DNA of 64,000 nt from Lactococcus protaetiae (lineage in GTDB: Bacteria > Bacillota > Bacilli > Lactobacillales > Streptococcaceae), in contig NZ_CP041356.1 of assembly GCF_006965445.1 (NCBI RefSeq), positions 682,001 to 746,000 of the forward strand, read 5' to 3'. A program made the position numbers and the translations under genes. Shown piece after piece: positions 35,072-44,400 of this stretch. The notes under the pieces are model-generated. The model was not told the origin of the DNA. It saw only the letters and a program-made list of their open reading frames with translations, and searched no databases. Position 1 is the stretch's first letter. Every line of letters begins with the position of its first letter.

Positions 35072-35320
35072 TTACTCGTAATAAGCATCCAACTTGAAAG
35101 GATGCTTATTATCAACCATTGCGAGATAGTGTTCATAATCGCGATTTAAAGCAATCAATGCGCGGTCAAGTTTTTCCAAATCGTCATCTCGCTCTAGGGT
35201 ACGCAATTCATTATTTAATTCAGCAGCTTCATTTTCAAGTAAAGTCCGTTGAATCGTCAAGCTTTGCAGGGCAATTTGGAGTAATTTTTGAAAATCGGTT
35301 TCTGTAATTTCTGTTTTCAT
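35072..35320 (-). CDS. Small coiled-coil protein of unknown function
   Basis: The 82-residue protein is very rich in Glu, Leu, Asp and Arg with heptad-like spacing (FQKLLQIALQSLTIQRTLLE, then AAELNNELRTLERDDDLEKL), so a helical hairpin or coiled coil is likely. The start MKTEITETDF is preceded by only a weak ribosome site; an in-frame ATG 36 bases upstream is possible. It lies between modA and the moaB/moeB pair on the same strand, so a link to molybdenum metabolism is possible but unproven. Confidence 0.5.
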   Translation of the reverse strand: MKTEITETDFQKLLQIALQSLTIQRTLLENEAAELNNELRTLERDDDLEKLDRALIALNRDYEHYLAMVDNKHPFKLDAYYE

Positions 35321-35397
35321 GTTTAAAATGTGAGTCCATCTCCATCGTGACTGCAATGATGCAAAGTCTAATCTAAAAAAATGAACTCAGTTCCTTT

Positions 35398-35874
35398 CTA
35401 TTTCCGTCTTTCTTTAATCAAATGATAAATTTCTGGCAAAATCAGTTGTTTCATTGCCAAAGTGACCGCATGAGTTGAGCCAGGCAGGACAAAAACTAAT
35501 TTGTCATCCTCTGTAAAAAAAGCAAGAGAACGTGAAGCCATTGCGTGTGTCCCAATTTCCTCAAAACTGAGCAAACGAAAAAATTCGCCAAAACCAGGAA
35601 TTTCTTGAGCAATGAGGGGCTGCACCGCTTCAAAAGTAACATCACGCTTTGCAAGACCAGTGCCACCACTTGTAATTAGAACGTCTGCATCCCAAAGTTG
35701 TTCAAGTCCGCTATGGATTGCCTCTACATCGTCACTGACAACAATTCTGTCAGTAACAATTAACTGATGGTTAGTAACAATCTGCTCAATGGTTTGTCCT
35801 GATAAATCTGTCAGTAAATTTCTTGTGTCACTAATTGTTAAAATTCCGATAGATAAAGTTAATTCTTCTTTCAT
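35398..35874 (-). CDS. moaB: Molybdenum cofactor biosynthesis protein MoaB/Mog family
   Basis: This molybdopterin adenylyltransferase-type protein has 158 residues. The MoCF-domain marks are LSIGILTISDTR, the loop VLITSGGTGLAKRDVT and HAMASRSLAFF. It activates molybdopterin with AMP before MoeA inserts molybdenum. The start codon overlaps the end of moeB by four bases (ATGA), so the two are translationally coupled. MoaB and Mog cannot be told apart here; the window has no other such protein, so it probably does the adenylation. Confidence 0.9.
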   Translation of the reverse strand: MKEELTLSIGILTISDTRNLLTDLSGQTIEQIVTNHQLIVTDRIVVSDDVEAIHSGLEQLWDADVLITSGGTGLAKRDVTFEAVQPLIAQEIPGFGEFFRLLSFEEIGTHAMASRSLAFFTEDDKLVFVLPGSTHAVTLAMKQLILPEIYHLIKERRK

Positions 35875-36872
35875 AAATTTATAATCTGCTCGAAAATCTT
35901 TTGAGCGACGTTTTCTTCTTCAAAATGATAGAACAAAATACGTCCCTTTCTAAAAATTGTGATTTCATAATGTTCAAATTTGACCAAAAGAACAAGTGAA
36001 TTTGATTTCAAGTTCCATTGTTTCATTTGACAAAATTGCTCGAATTTCTCAAAATTAAAATGAGTGAGCGTAGACTGATAAACTCCGCCACAGCTCCGTT
36101 CGAGCCGCAAATTTCTGTCAGTACTGACAGAAAAATCACGACTGCAACAAGGGCAAGATTTCTGCTTTTTGATTGAAAATTGAGCAAAATTTAAAGGCCA
36201 ATTTTCAACAATATGCATGGTCTCCCAATCAACTGCAGAAGGAGTCACCAAAATCTGCAAGGCAAGACTCACCTCTATTCCTGAAATTAAAGGAATCAAA
36301 GAGGTCACTACACCGATTGTTTCACAATTTCGCTCAAGTTCAATTAAATCAGGAAAGATACAAGATAGACAAGGTCCAAATCTAGGTTTGAGCGCCATTA
36401 CTTGTCCGCTGGTTCCTGCGGCAGAGGCAAATACGAAAGGTAAATCATGATGTAGGCAAAACTCGTTAATCAACTCTCGTGCTAAAAAGTTATCAGTACA
36501 ATCAAGCACTAAGTCAAGTTTTCCAAAATCGTCAAAAAGCGTGTGTTCAAAAGATTCATTACGAGCCGTAATCGTGACTTCGGGATTAATTGCAAGTAAT
36601 GCCTCTCGTGCTGCAAAAACTTTGAAATGAGAAAATTCAACATCGGCCGTTGTAAAAAGTGCTTGCCGTTGCAGATTTGATTTTTCAACAATGTCTGGAT
36701 CAATCAAAAAAAGATGTCCAACTCCAGCGCGAGTCAGTTGTTCGGCGGCATAGGTGCCAAGCGCACCGCAACCCACGATGAGTACACGAGAATTTGCTAG
36801 TTTTTCTTGACCAGCAAGTCCGATTTGTGGTACTCGAATTTGTCGGTCATAGCGATTTTTATCTATTTTCAT
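35871..36872 (-). CDS. moeB: Molybdopterin-synthase adenylyltransferase (MoeB/ThiF family)
   Basis: The E1-like enzyme adenylates the C-terminal Gly of MoaD. The 333-residue protein starts with RYDRQIRVPQIGLAGQEKL, has the nucleotide loop VLIVGCGALGTYAAEQL, the catalytic DCTDNFLARELIN and two CxxC zinc pairs (PCLSC and CPCC). The last 80 residues are not a normal rhodanese domain and look like a degenerate or novel tail. CTGTCAGTACTGACAG at 36115-36130 encodes SVSTD just after the second CxxC. It could also serve thiamin synthesis, but the neighbours argue for the molybdenum cofactor. Confidence 0.88.
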   Translation of the reverse strand: MKIDKNRYDRQIRVPQIGLAGQEKLANSRVLIVGCGALGTYAAEQLTRAGVGHLFLIDPDIVEKSNLQRQALFTTADVEFSHFKVFAAREALLAINPEVTITARNESFEHTLFDDFGKLDLVLDCTDNFLARELINEFCLHHDLPFVFASAAGTSGQVMALKPRFGPCLSCIFPDLIELERNCETIGVVTSLIPLISGIEVSLALQILVTPSAVDWETMHIVENWPLNFAQFSIKKQKSCPCCSRDFSVSTDRNLRLERSCGGVYQSTLTHFNFEKFEQFCQMKQWNLKSNSLVLLVKFEHYEITIFRKGRILFYHFEEENVAQKIFEQIINL

Positions 36873-37216
36873 TTAAAAAATTTTCCTATGGCTCATTCGT
36901 TGTAATACTGTTTGACATTTTACGCTTGGCGCTGCTTTTTATACTAGCTCAGCTCTAAAGATACTGCTTCTGAAAGGAGCTTTTAGAAATTAAACAGTAT
37001 TAAGTCTGTTGTATGAGCAAATTGATGCTTTTTTACTCACCTCAAAGAACAGAAAGCTTTACCAAATTCAAGCAAAGCGAACTCACCGCAAATATGCTAA
37101 AATAAGATTAAGTAATCTAAATAAACAACGCGATGTTGTTTCAGAGATATTGTAACACACTTTATACAAATTTTCACAAAGAAAATAAATATTAAATAAA
37201 ATAAAGGATAAATAAA
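36873..37216. other. Divergent gap between moeB and the small CxxC gene
   Basis: I see no convincing gene in these 344 bases. A minus-strand TATAAA near 36945 may serve moeB, and AT-rich sequence precedes the rightward genes. A 30-codon frame from ATG 37014 has no ribosome site and is not called. AAAGGA (37204-37209) is the ribosome site of the next small gene. Confidence 0.4.
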
Positions 37217-37338
37217 ATGGTCTGAAGCCTTGTATTCATTGCAAAAAGGCTTATAAAAAATTTCTCTACTTGAGCTATCAAAGTGAAAATGATGTCATAA
37301 CTTTGCCACTTTTGCTCGAAAAAGGTAAATCAGATTAA
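37217..37338 (+). CDS. Small CxxC protein, frame broken near its start
   Basis: The ATG at 37217, eight bases after AAAGGA, reads into TGA after two codons. Adding one G to GG at 37219-37220 opens 41 codons: MGLKPCIHCKKAYKKFLYLS and so on, to a stop at 37336-37338. The CIHCKK motif could bind zinc or iron, or be redox active, and the protein is basic then acidic. Its stop lies 12 bases before menA, suggesting cotranscription. I do not know a family. The repair rule (one G added to a G run) is the same as for eight other breaks in the window, which makes the gene plausible. Confidence 0.45.
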
Positions 37339-37350
37339 TAGAATAAAAAA

Positions 37351-38259
37351 ATGAATTTTAAAATTTTCGCTGAACTCATTGAACTCAAAGCCAAGACAGC
37401 TTCGGTTTTCCCTTTTTTATTGGGACTTGGCTATTCGCTCTATCATTACAAGACCGCAAATGTTCTACCACTTGTTATTTACTTCATTGCGATGTTTTTG
37501 TTTAATTGTTTTGTTGACATTTGGGACAATTACAATGATTATCATAATGCGGTAGATACCGCTGATTATCAAAAAAATACTAATATTATTGGTCGAGAAA
37601 AAATTCCAATGAAGTTGATTAAAGGATTGCTTGCTTTTTTCTTCATTGTTTCCTTAGTTTTAGGGTTGATTGTAGCGAGTATGACCGGTTGGGCGGTCTT
37701 TTTCCTCGGTTTAATCTGTTATGCTGTTGGAATTTTTTATGCAGGTGGACCTAAACCCTTGTCATCTTTACCTGTAGGAGAGTTTCTCTCAGGGATAACG
37801 ATGGGATATATCATTTTCCTTATCTGTGTTTATATCAATGCACATGGTATGTTTGTATGGTCATGGGCAACGATTGGAAGCACCTTTCTAATTTCTCTTC
37901 CAAATACTCTGTTAATTGCTAATCTGATGTTGGCAAATAATACTTGTGATTTAGAAGAAGATGAAGCAAACCATCGTTTTACAATTGTGCATTATATTGG
38001 ACGTCAAGGGGCACTGCTATGGTGGAAAGCAGCCCTTATCATCGCCTTTTTATCGGTGATTTTGTCAGTGATTTTAGGATTGCTTTCTCCAGTCAGTTTA
38101 GCCATTATCATTATTATTCCACTAATGATAAAATTTGCACGACCTTATCTAAAAAAACAAGTCAAACGAGAAACCTTTATCTGTTCTGTTAAGATATTGA
38201 TGGTTTTCCAACTTTATCAAGTGCTACTGTTGTTTATTAGCTTAATTTTTCGTCGATAA
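37351..38259 (+). CDS. menA: UbiA family prenyltransferase (1,4-dihydroxy-2-naphthoate polyprenyltransferase)
   Basis: MenA attaches the polyprenyl tail to dihydroxynaphthoate, making demethylmenaquinone. The 302-residue protein has about eight to nine hydrophobic segments. The first Asp-rich motif is DIWDNYNDYHNAVD (near residues 56-69), the site for Mg-diphosphate, and the second is NNTCDLEEDEANH. It sits between the mod/moe and feo/nar genes, so it probably supplies quinone for NarI as well as for aerobic respiration. No strong ribosome site is visible. Confidence 0.88.
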   Translation: MNFKIFAELIELKAKTASVFPFLLGLGYSLYHYKTANVLPLVIYFIAMFLFNCFVDIWDNYNDYHNAVDTADYQKNTNIIGREKIPMKLIKGLLAFFFIVSLVLGLIVASMTGWAVFFLGLICYAVGIFYAGGPKPLSSLPVGEFLSGITMGYIIFLICVYINAHGMFVWSWATIGSTFLISLPNTLLIANLMLANNTCDLEEDEANHRFTIVHYIGRQGALLWWKAALIIAFLSVILSVILGLLSPVSLAIIIIIPLMIKFARPYLKKQVKRETFICSVKILMVFQLYQVLLLFISLIFRR

Positions 38260-38261
38260 AA

Positions 38262-38323
38262 ATTCTGTCAGTACTGACAGAATAAAAAAATCACTGACAG
38301 TTTTTTGTCAGTGATTTTTTTAT
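38262..38323. terminator. Double hairpin, bidirectional terminator between menA and the feo operon
   Basis: The first hairpin is CTGTCAGTACTGACAG (38265-38280) with flanking ATT/AAT. The second pairs AAAAAATCACTGACA with TGTCAGTGATTTTTT (38284-38320), with T tracts for both strands. It serves menA on the plus strand and the Cys-rich gene, whose TAA is at 38320-38322, on the minus strand. Confidence 0.85.
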
Positions 38324-38508
38324 TTACAGCAGTCATGCGTGTGCTCTTTTGCTTCATGTAAATCAGTAGGGAGTACGGACACTCCTTTCACAGGGCAACT
38401 GTTAACATTACAATCTTCACAGGCTCCTTTGCTTCGGATTGTCTTGAAAATCGCAAAAGCTGTGATGATGAGAATAATCGCTAAGATAATAAAACTTGCT
38501 AAGTTCAT
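38320..38508 (-). CDS. FeoB-associated Cys-rich membrane protein
   Basis: The 62-residue protein has an N-terminal hydrophobic helix (ASFIILAIILIITAFAIF), then KTIRSKGACEDCNVNSCPVK and a His/Cys-rich tail ending HTHDCCK. This is the pattern of the FeoB-associated Cys-rich family, small proteins encoded after FeoB that may chaperone or gate iron. Its start lies 15 bases after the feoB stop, completing a feoA-feoB-cys operon. Confidence 0.88.
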   Translation of the reverse strand: MNLASFIILAIILIITAFAIFKTIRSKGACEDCNVNSCPVKGVSVLPTDLHEAKEHTHDCCK

Positions 38509-38523
38509 AAATATTGCTACCTC

Positions 38524-40605
38524 CTAAAGTTCATTGAGTGCTGGTCGAGGACTTTTCCTGAAAATGAAATATAACCCAATCAGCAATACAATAATTGCTA
38601 ATATTGTCATGGTTTGAATACCATATCCACTAATTGCTCGTCCCAGCTGATAAATGATGAAGCTCATGCTGTAAGCGACTAAAGTTTGGAAGCCTACTGC
38701 GCGAATTGTCCATTTTAAGTCTCCCATTTCCTTATAAATCGTAGAAATAGCGGCTACACAAGGGGCGCAAAGCAAATTGAAGACAAGGAGAGAATAAGCA
38801 GAAAGTGGGGTGTAAGCCTGACGGACGTTCTCCCATAGGACATGTGTTGAATCTGAACCATGCGCATAAAGTACACCCATCGTTCCGACGATTGTTTCTT
38901 TGGCAATCAAACCAGTAAGCGTAGCCACAGTAGCACGCCATTCACCGAAACCAAGTGGAGCAAAGAAGATGGCAACGACTTTACCGAAGTCTGCCAAAAT
39001 AGAATGGCTAGAATCAACTTGTTGGAAATCCCAAGCGTAGTTTGAAGTAAACCAAATCAGAACATTCATCGCAAAAATAATTGTTCCTGCACGCTTGATA
39101 AAGCTAAATGCACGGTCAAAAGCGTACTTGAAGACAGTGAGGGCGTGTGGGAGATGATACATCGGTAATTCCATGATGAAAGCGGAGGTATCACCAGAAA
39201 ACATTCGTGTTTTCTTGAGAATGATTCCAGATAAAATAATCATTCCCATTCCTAAGAAATAAGCACTAGGCGCTACCCAGCTCGCGTGTCTAAAGAAAGC
39301 ACCAGAAACAAGTGCAATAATTGGCAACTTAGCCGAACAAGGCATAAAAGTTGTAACCATAATTGTAATTTTTCGGTCACGCTCTTGCTCGATTGTACGT
39401 GTTGCCATAATCCCAGGAACACCGCAACCAGAAGCGATAAGCATTGGAATAAATGATTTACCAGATAAACCAAAGCGACGGAAGATACGGTCCATGACGA
39501 ATGCAACCCGAGCCATATATCCAGAATCTTCAAGGATTCCAAGCAATAGAAAAAGTACAAATATCTGTGGTACAAAACCCAAAATCGCACCGATACCAGC
39601 TACAACACCGTTTAAGACCAAGTCTTGAAGCCAAGGAACAATCGCAAGACTATGCATTCCAGCAGAAATCCAGCTAGGTATGAGCTGACCAAAGAAAACA
39701 TCATTGACCCAGTCCGTTGCAGCAGTACCAACGGTTTGGATAGAAAGGAAATAAACCAACCACATGATAAAGATAAAAATTGGTAATCCTAACCACTTGT
39801 GAGTGATGATACGGTCAATTTTATCAGTCATATTTGCTTTTCCAGTTGATGTATCACTTACACAAAGATTGACAATATGACCGATAAGATCATAACGTTC
39901 GTTGACAATGATAGATTCACGGTCATCAACCATAATTTTTTCGGTAATACTGACAATTTCTTCAAGCTCAGACTTTTGGTTTTCTGTCAGTACTGACAGC
40001 GCAATTTTGTCAGCTTCAAAAGCTTTGATTTGGTCAAAGCGGCTTGTAAAGCCAGTCACTTTAGCGATTTCAGAAAGCGCCCCTTCAAGCCTGTGGTCAT
40101 AATCTAATGGCTTAATCTCATGGGTCTTTAATGCAAGATTGACCGCTTCATTTAAACCTTTGTTTTTTATGGCAGAAGTAGTAACAACAGGAAGCCCCAG
40201 ACTATAAGATAATTTTTCTGTGTCAATCTTTTTGCCAAGAGATTCAACCAAGTCACTCATATTCAAAGCAAGAACCATTGGAATACCAAATTCCATGAGT
40301 TGTAAAGTGAGATACAGGGAGCGCTCAAGATTTGTTGAATCCACAATATTAATCAGCACATCAGGAGGGGTTTTAGATAGAAAGTCACGTGCGACTTGCT
40401 CATCTGGTGAGTAAGGAGAGAGCGAGTACAGACCTGGTAAATCTTGGATACAAATTGATTTATCTTTTTTATAAAAACCAGATTTACGTTCAACAGTAAC
40501 ACCAGGCCAGTTCCCAACTTGTTGATTTGAACCAGTCAGTATATTAAAGATACTCGTTTTTCCGCTATTGGGATTACCAAGCAATGCAATTATTTTCATA
40601 TTCAT
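38524..40605 (-). CDS. feoB: Ferrous iron transporter FeoB
   Basis: The 693-residue protein has an N-terminal G domain (P-loop GNPNSGKT 10-17, PGLYSLSP as G3, LNMSD as G4), a helical GDI-like linker and a C-terminal channel with repeated gate segments. The pore Cys motif ASGCGVPGIMATR and MPCSAKLPIIALV are present. It imports Fe2+, needed here for the NarGH clusters and heme protein. The start may be ATG 40605 or ATG 40599, with weak ribosome sites. CTGTCAGTACTGACAG at 39984-39999 encodes SVLTE in the linker. Confidence 0.95.
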   Translation of the reverse strand: MNMKIIALLGNPNSGKTSIFNILTGSNQQVGNWPGVTVERKSGFYKKDKSICIQDLPGLYSLSPYSPDEQVARDFLSKTPPDVLINIVDSTNLERSLYLTLQLMEFGIPMVLALNMSDLVESLGKKIDTEKLSYSLGLPVVTTSAIKNKGLNEAVNLALKTHEIKPLDYDHRLEGALSEIAKVTGFTSRFDQIKAFEADKIALSVLTENQKSELEEIVSITEKIMVDDRESIIVNERYDLIGHIVNLCVSDTSTGKANMTDKIDRIITHKWLGLPIFIFIMWLVYFLSIQTVGTAATDWVNDVFFGQLIPSWISAGMHSLAIVPWLQDLVLNGVVAGIGAILGFVPQIFVLFLLLGILEDSGYMARVAFVMDRIFRRFGLSGKSFIPMLIASGCGVPGIMATRTIEQERDRKITIMVTTFMPCSAKLPIIALVSGAFFRHASWVAPSAYFLGMGMIILSGIILKKTRMFSGDTSAFIMELPMYHLPHALTVFKYAFDRAFSFIKRAGTIIFAMNVLIWFTSNYAWDFQQVDSSHSILADFGKVVAIFFAPLGFGEWRATVATLTGLIAKETIVGTMGVLYAHGSDSTHVLWENVRQAYTPLSAYSLLVFNLLCAPCVAAISTIYKEMGDLKWTIRAVGFQTLVAYSMSFIIYQLGRAISGYGIQTMTILAIIVLLIGLYFIFRKSPRPALNEL

Positions 40606-40742
40606 CTAATTTTTCATTTTTGACAGTCGTCCTGTGAAGTCAATTTTAACTTAGCAGCATTAAGCTCTACTTTCGTTCCACTTTATAGCAGAACCGCGCC
40701 TTGAGGAAAGGGAATCAGGTAAAAGCAAAATGAATTAACTTG

Positions 40743-41207
40743 TCAGTAAGGTTGTTCTAGAACGACTTTAATTTTTTCAGCATCCATTTTTCGAAGTGAA
40801 AGGGCATATCCGCGGAGATGAAGCTCAATTGGGTCACCGAGAGGTGCAAGTTTCTGGACATAAATACTCGTTCCGCGTGTAATTCCCATATCCATTAATC
40901 GTCGTTTAATTTCGCCCGCAGCATCTACCAAACGAACAATTCCAGTTTGACCAACCTGTAAAGTAGATAAGCCAACGACCTGTTCAGCAGAGCGCTCATT
41001 TTTAACAAAAATCTGTTTCAAAAATTGAGCGCTTAGTGCAATACGTGAATGATCTATTTTGACAATAGCATTCTCTCCATCACTTGAAACGAGAGTTACC
41101 TTCTTGTCAGTAATAAATCCCATCTCGCGCAATTTTGACTGATTAGCACCAAATATTTTATCTATATAGTAAATTTGTCCCACATGGGTGGTATCAAGTG
41201 TCTTCAT
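40743..41207 (-). CDS. feoA: FeoA-domain protein with two tandem FeoA folds
   Basis: FeoA is a small SH3-like partner of FeoB. This 154-residue protein holds two copies: residues 1 to about 70 (KTLDTTHVGQIYYIDKIFGA) and about 80-154 (STLQVGQTGIVRLVDAAGEI, LMDMGITRGTSIYVQKLAPL). The second matches the consensus better, and the first is diverged. GGAGG precedes the ATG. The gene is divergent from narG, and an 18-bp palindrome lies at its inferred transcription start. A 137-base gap separates it from feoB. Confidence 0.9.
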   Translation of the reverse strand: MKTLDTTHVGQIYYIDKIFGANQSKLREMGFITDKKVTLVSSDGENAIVKIDHSRIALSAQFLKQIFVKNERSAEQVVGLSTLQVGQTGIVRLVDAAGEIKRRLMDMGITRGTSIYVQKLAPLGDPIELHLRGYALSLRKMDAEKIKVVLEQPY

Positions 41208-41239
41208 AGTTCCTCCAATTCTGTCAATCGCGACAAAAA

Positions 41240-41269
41240 TGTAAAACAGTTTTTACATTGTCTATTATA
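41240..41269 (-). promoter_or_regulatory. feoA promoter with palindromic operator
   Basis: On the minus strand the extended -10 TGcTATAAT has its hexamer at 41264-41269. The palindrome TGTAAA-ACAGTT-TTTACA (41240-41257) starts where transcription should begin, a repressor position. The regulator is unknown. Confidence 0.65.
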
Positions 41270-41355
41270 GCAAAGTGTGAAAAAGAATACAAAGATTTAT
41301 CGAAGAAAACAACACAGTGTCGTTAAACGTTGATGTGAAAGGCTTTGCAACAAAA

Positions 41356-41413
41356 TGTAAAAAAACCTTTACACTCATATATATTGCGGATTGACGGGAC
41401 TTTGTACTATACT
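41356..41413 (+). promoter_or_regulatory. narG upstream region with the same palindromic operator
   Basis: TGTAAA-AAAACC-TTTACA (41356-41373) has the same arms and spacing as the site at feoA. A -10 TATACT (41408-41413) has no good -35 at the right distance, so the promoter probably needs an activator. The palindrome centre lies about 55 bases before the inferred start. Confidence 0.6.
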
Positions 41414-41468
41414 TGAGAGGTATAAAACTCTAGAAAATAATTTATCCATTATGAAAGGGACCGGAATT

Positions 41469-44400
41469 ATGAGAAAACCACGTTTTTTCAACGTCGTTGA
41501 GAAATTCAATGGGTCGTTCACTCAGCTTGAAGAAAATAATCGCCGCTGGGAAGATATATATCGCAGACGTTGGGCGCATGATAAAATAGTTCGTACGACT
41601 CACGGTGTCAACTGTACTGGCTCATGCTCTTGGAACGTCTTTGTCAAGCAAGGGATTATCACCTGGGAGCATCAAGCAACAGACTATCCTTCGTGTGGTC
41701 CAGATATGCCTGAATATGAACCACGTGGTTGTCCTCGTGGTGCAAGCTTTAGTTGGTATGAATACAGTCCATTACGTATTAAATATCCCTATATTCGTGG
41801 TGTACTTTGGACAATGTGGCTTGAAGCCAAAAACCTATTTGCAGGAGATTCAGTTGCAGCATGGAAGTCTATCGTAGAGAATCCAGAAAAATCACGCGAA
41901 TATAAAGCAGCGCGTGGACATGGTGGACTTGTACGAGTTAAATGGTCTGATGCGCTTGAGCTTATCTCAGCTATGCTGACTTATACGATTAAAACGTATG
42001 GTCCCGACCGTCTTGTTGGTTTCTCACCTATTCCAGCGATGTCAATGATTTCTTTTGCCTCTGGGGCGCGTTTCTTATCACTTTTGGGTGGTGAGATGTT
42101 GTCATTTTATGATTGGTATGCCGATTTGCCACCCGCTTCTCCACAAATTTGGGGAGAGCAAACTGACGTTCCAGAATCAGCGGATTGGTATAACTCTCAA
42201 TATATTATGATGTGGGGTTCAAATGTCCCATTAACTCGGACACCAGATGCTCACTTTATGACAGAAGCGCGTTATAAAGGAGCTAAAGTTGTTGCAGTAA
42301 GCCCAGACTATGCCGAAAATGTTAAATTCGCAGATAACTGGCTGGCACCGCATCCAGGAACAGATGCGGCCTTAGCTCAAGCGATGACATATGTTATCTT
42401 AAAAGAATATTATGTTGATCGCCAAGTTCCTTACTTCATTGAGTATACAAAGCAATACACAGACCTTCCATTCTTGATTCTTTTAGATAAAGATGATAAT
42501 GGAAATTATAAGTCAGGGCGTTTTCTTCGTATTTCTGATCTCCATGGCAAAAACTCGGAAGAAAATTCAGAATGGAAACCAGTTCTAATTGATGAAAATG
42601 ATCAACAAATTAAAGTTCCAAATGGAACAATCGGTCAGCGTTGGGACCATTCAGAAAAATGGAATCTAAAACTTGGGGGATTAATCCTAAATTATCAATT
42701 TTAGAAGAAAATACACCACATGTTAAAATTGATTTTCCTTATTTTGATGAAGCAGGGTCAAGTATTTTGACTCGGAATGTTCCTGTGAAGCCTGTGATTT
42801 TTGAGGATGGCACAGAACATCTTGTCACTACTGTGTTTGATTTACAAATGTCGCAGTATGGTGTGAAACGCGTAGCCAGTGATGACCTTGCTGCTAAAGG
42901 ATATGATGACTTAGACTCACCATACACACCTGCTTGGCAAGAAAAAATTACAGGGGTTAAAGCTTCACTCGCTATTCAAATCGGTCAAGAATTTGCACAA
43001 AATGCCGAGGATACCAAAGGTAAAACAATGGTCATTATTGGTGCGGGTGTCAATCACTGGTTCAACTCTGATATGATTTATCGTAGTGTCATCAATATGT
43101 TGGCTTTGACAGGCTGTATTGGTGTTTCTGGTGGTGGCTGGGCTCACTATGTTGGTCAAGAAAAACTCCGTCCAGCAGAAGGTTGGGCAGCAGTTACATT
43201 TGCTAACGACTGGAACCCAGGTGCTGCACGTCAACAAAATGGAACTTCTTTCTTTTACTTTGCTTCAGACCAATGGAAGTATGATGAGATGGATAATGAA
43301 GCGCTTAAATCTCCGTTAGCAAATAAAACATCCAATAGCTATAAACATCCAGCAGACTATAACCAAATGGCAGTTCGATTAGGATGGTTACCAAGTTATC
43401 CACAATTTAATCGTAATTCACTTGATTTTGTAAAGCAATATGGTACGACCGATATTGAAGAAATCAAACCACGTATTGTTGAAGAACTCAAATCAGGCAG
43501 CTTACAATTTGCTGTAGAAGCACCAGACCGTAAGGAAAATCAACCTAAAGGCATGTTTATCTGGCGTTCAAATCTTTTTGCCTCATCAGGTAAAGGGGCA
43601 GAGTATTTCATGAAGCATCTTTTGGGAGCTGAGAATGGTCTGCTTGCCAAAACAAATGATAACTTCAAACCTGAAGAAATGGAATGGAATGAAGAGGAAG
43701 TCACAGGTAAACTTGACCTTGTAACAACGCTTGATTTTCGGATGGTAACAACACCAATGTACTCTGATATTGTTTTGCCAGCAGCAACATGGTATGAAAA
43801 AGAGGATTTATCTTCAACAGATATGCATCCATTTATACATCCGTTTAATGCTGCGGTAAGTCCACTTTGGGAATCAAAAACAGACTGGAATATTTTCCGT
43901 GAACTTGCTAAAACTTTCCAAGAAATGGCAAAAAAAGAATTTGATGGACCAGTCTATGATATTCATACTAGCCCGTTGGCACATGATTCAAAAGCTGAAA
44001 TTGCTCAACCGTTTGGTCAAGTTAAGGACTGGAAAAAAGGTGAAATTGAGGCTATTCCTGGGCAAACAATGCCAAACATTAAGCTTGTAAAACGCGATTA
44101 CACGAAGCTGTATGACCAATATATTGCACTTGGTCCCAACCTTGCCAAAGGAAAAGTTGGCGCGATTGGTTTATCTTACCCAGTAGCTAAGCAGTATGAG
44201 GAACTGAAACACACGCTTCAAACCTATAAAACAGGAAGCAATGCTGGACTTCCTAAAATTTATGAAGCGAAACAAGTGGCTGATGCAATCCTGACACTTT
44301 CATCTACTTCAAACGGTAAAGTTAATATGGAAGCGTGGAAAGCTGCTGAAGAAGAACACGGGGTAGATTTACTTGATATTGGTGGAGGCTATGAGCAACA

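Noticed and set aside
37014-37106. 30-codon open frame from ATG 37014
   Set aside because: No ribosome site and no recognisable composition; short frames of this size are expected by chance.
41240-41257. CopY-type copper operator
   Set aside because: CopY boxes have the arms the other way round (TACA-N2-TGTA). The site here is TGTAAA-N6-TTTACA.
41240-41257. Rex (NADH sensor) operator
   Set aside because: Rex sites read TTGTGAA-N4-TTCACAA; the arms here lack the G and are in a different register.
41391-41413. TTGACG (41391-41396) as the narG -35
   Set aside because: The distance to the -10 TATACT is only 11 bases, too short for sigma-70-type recognition.
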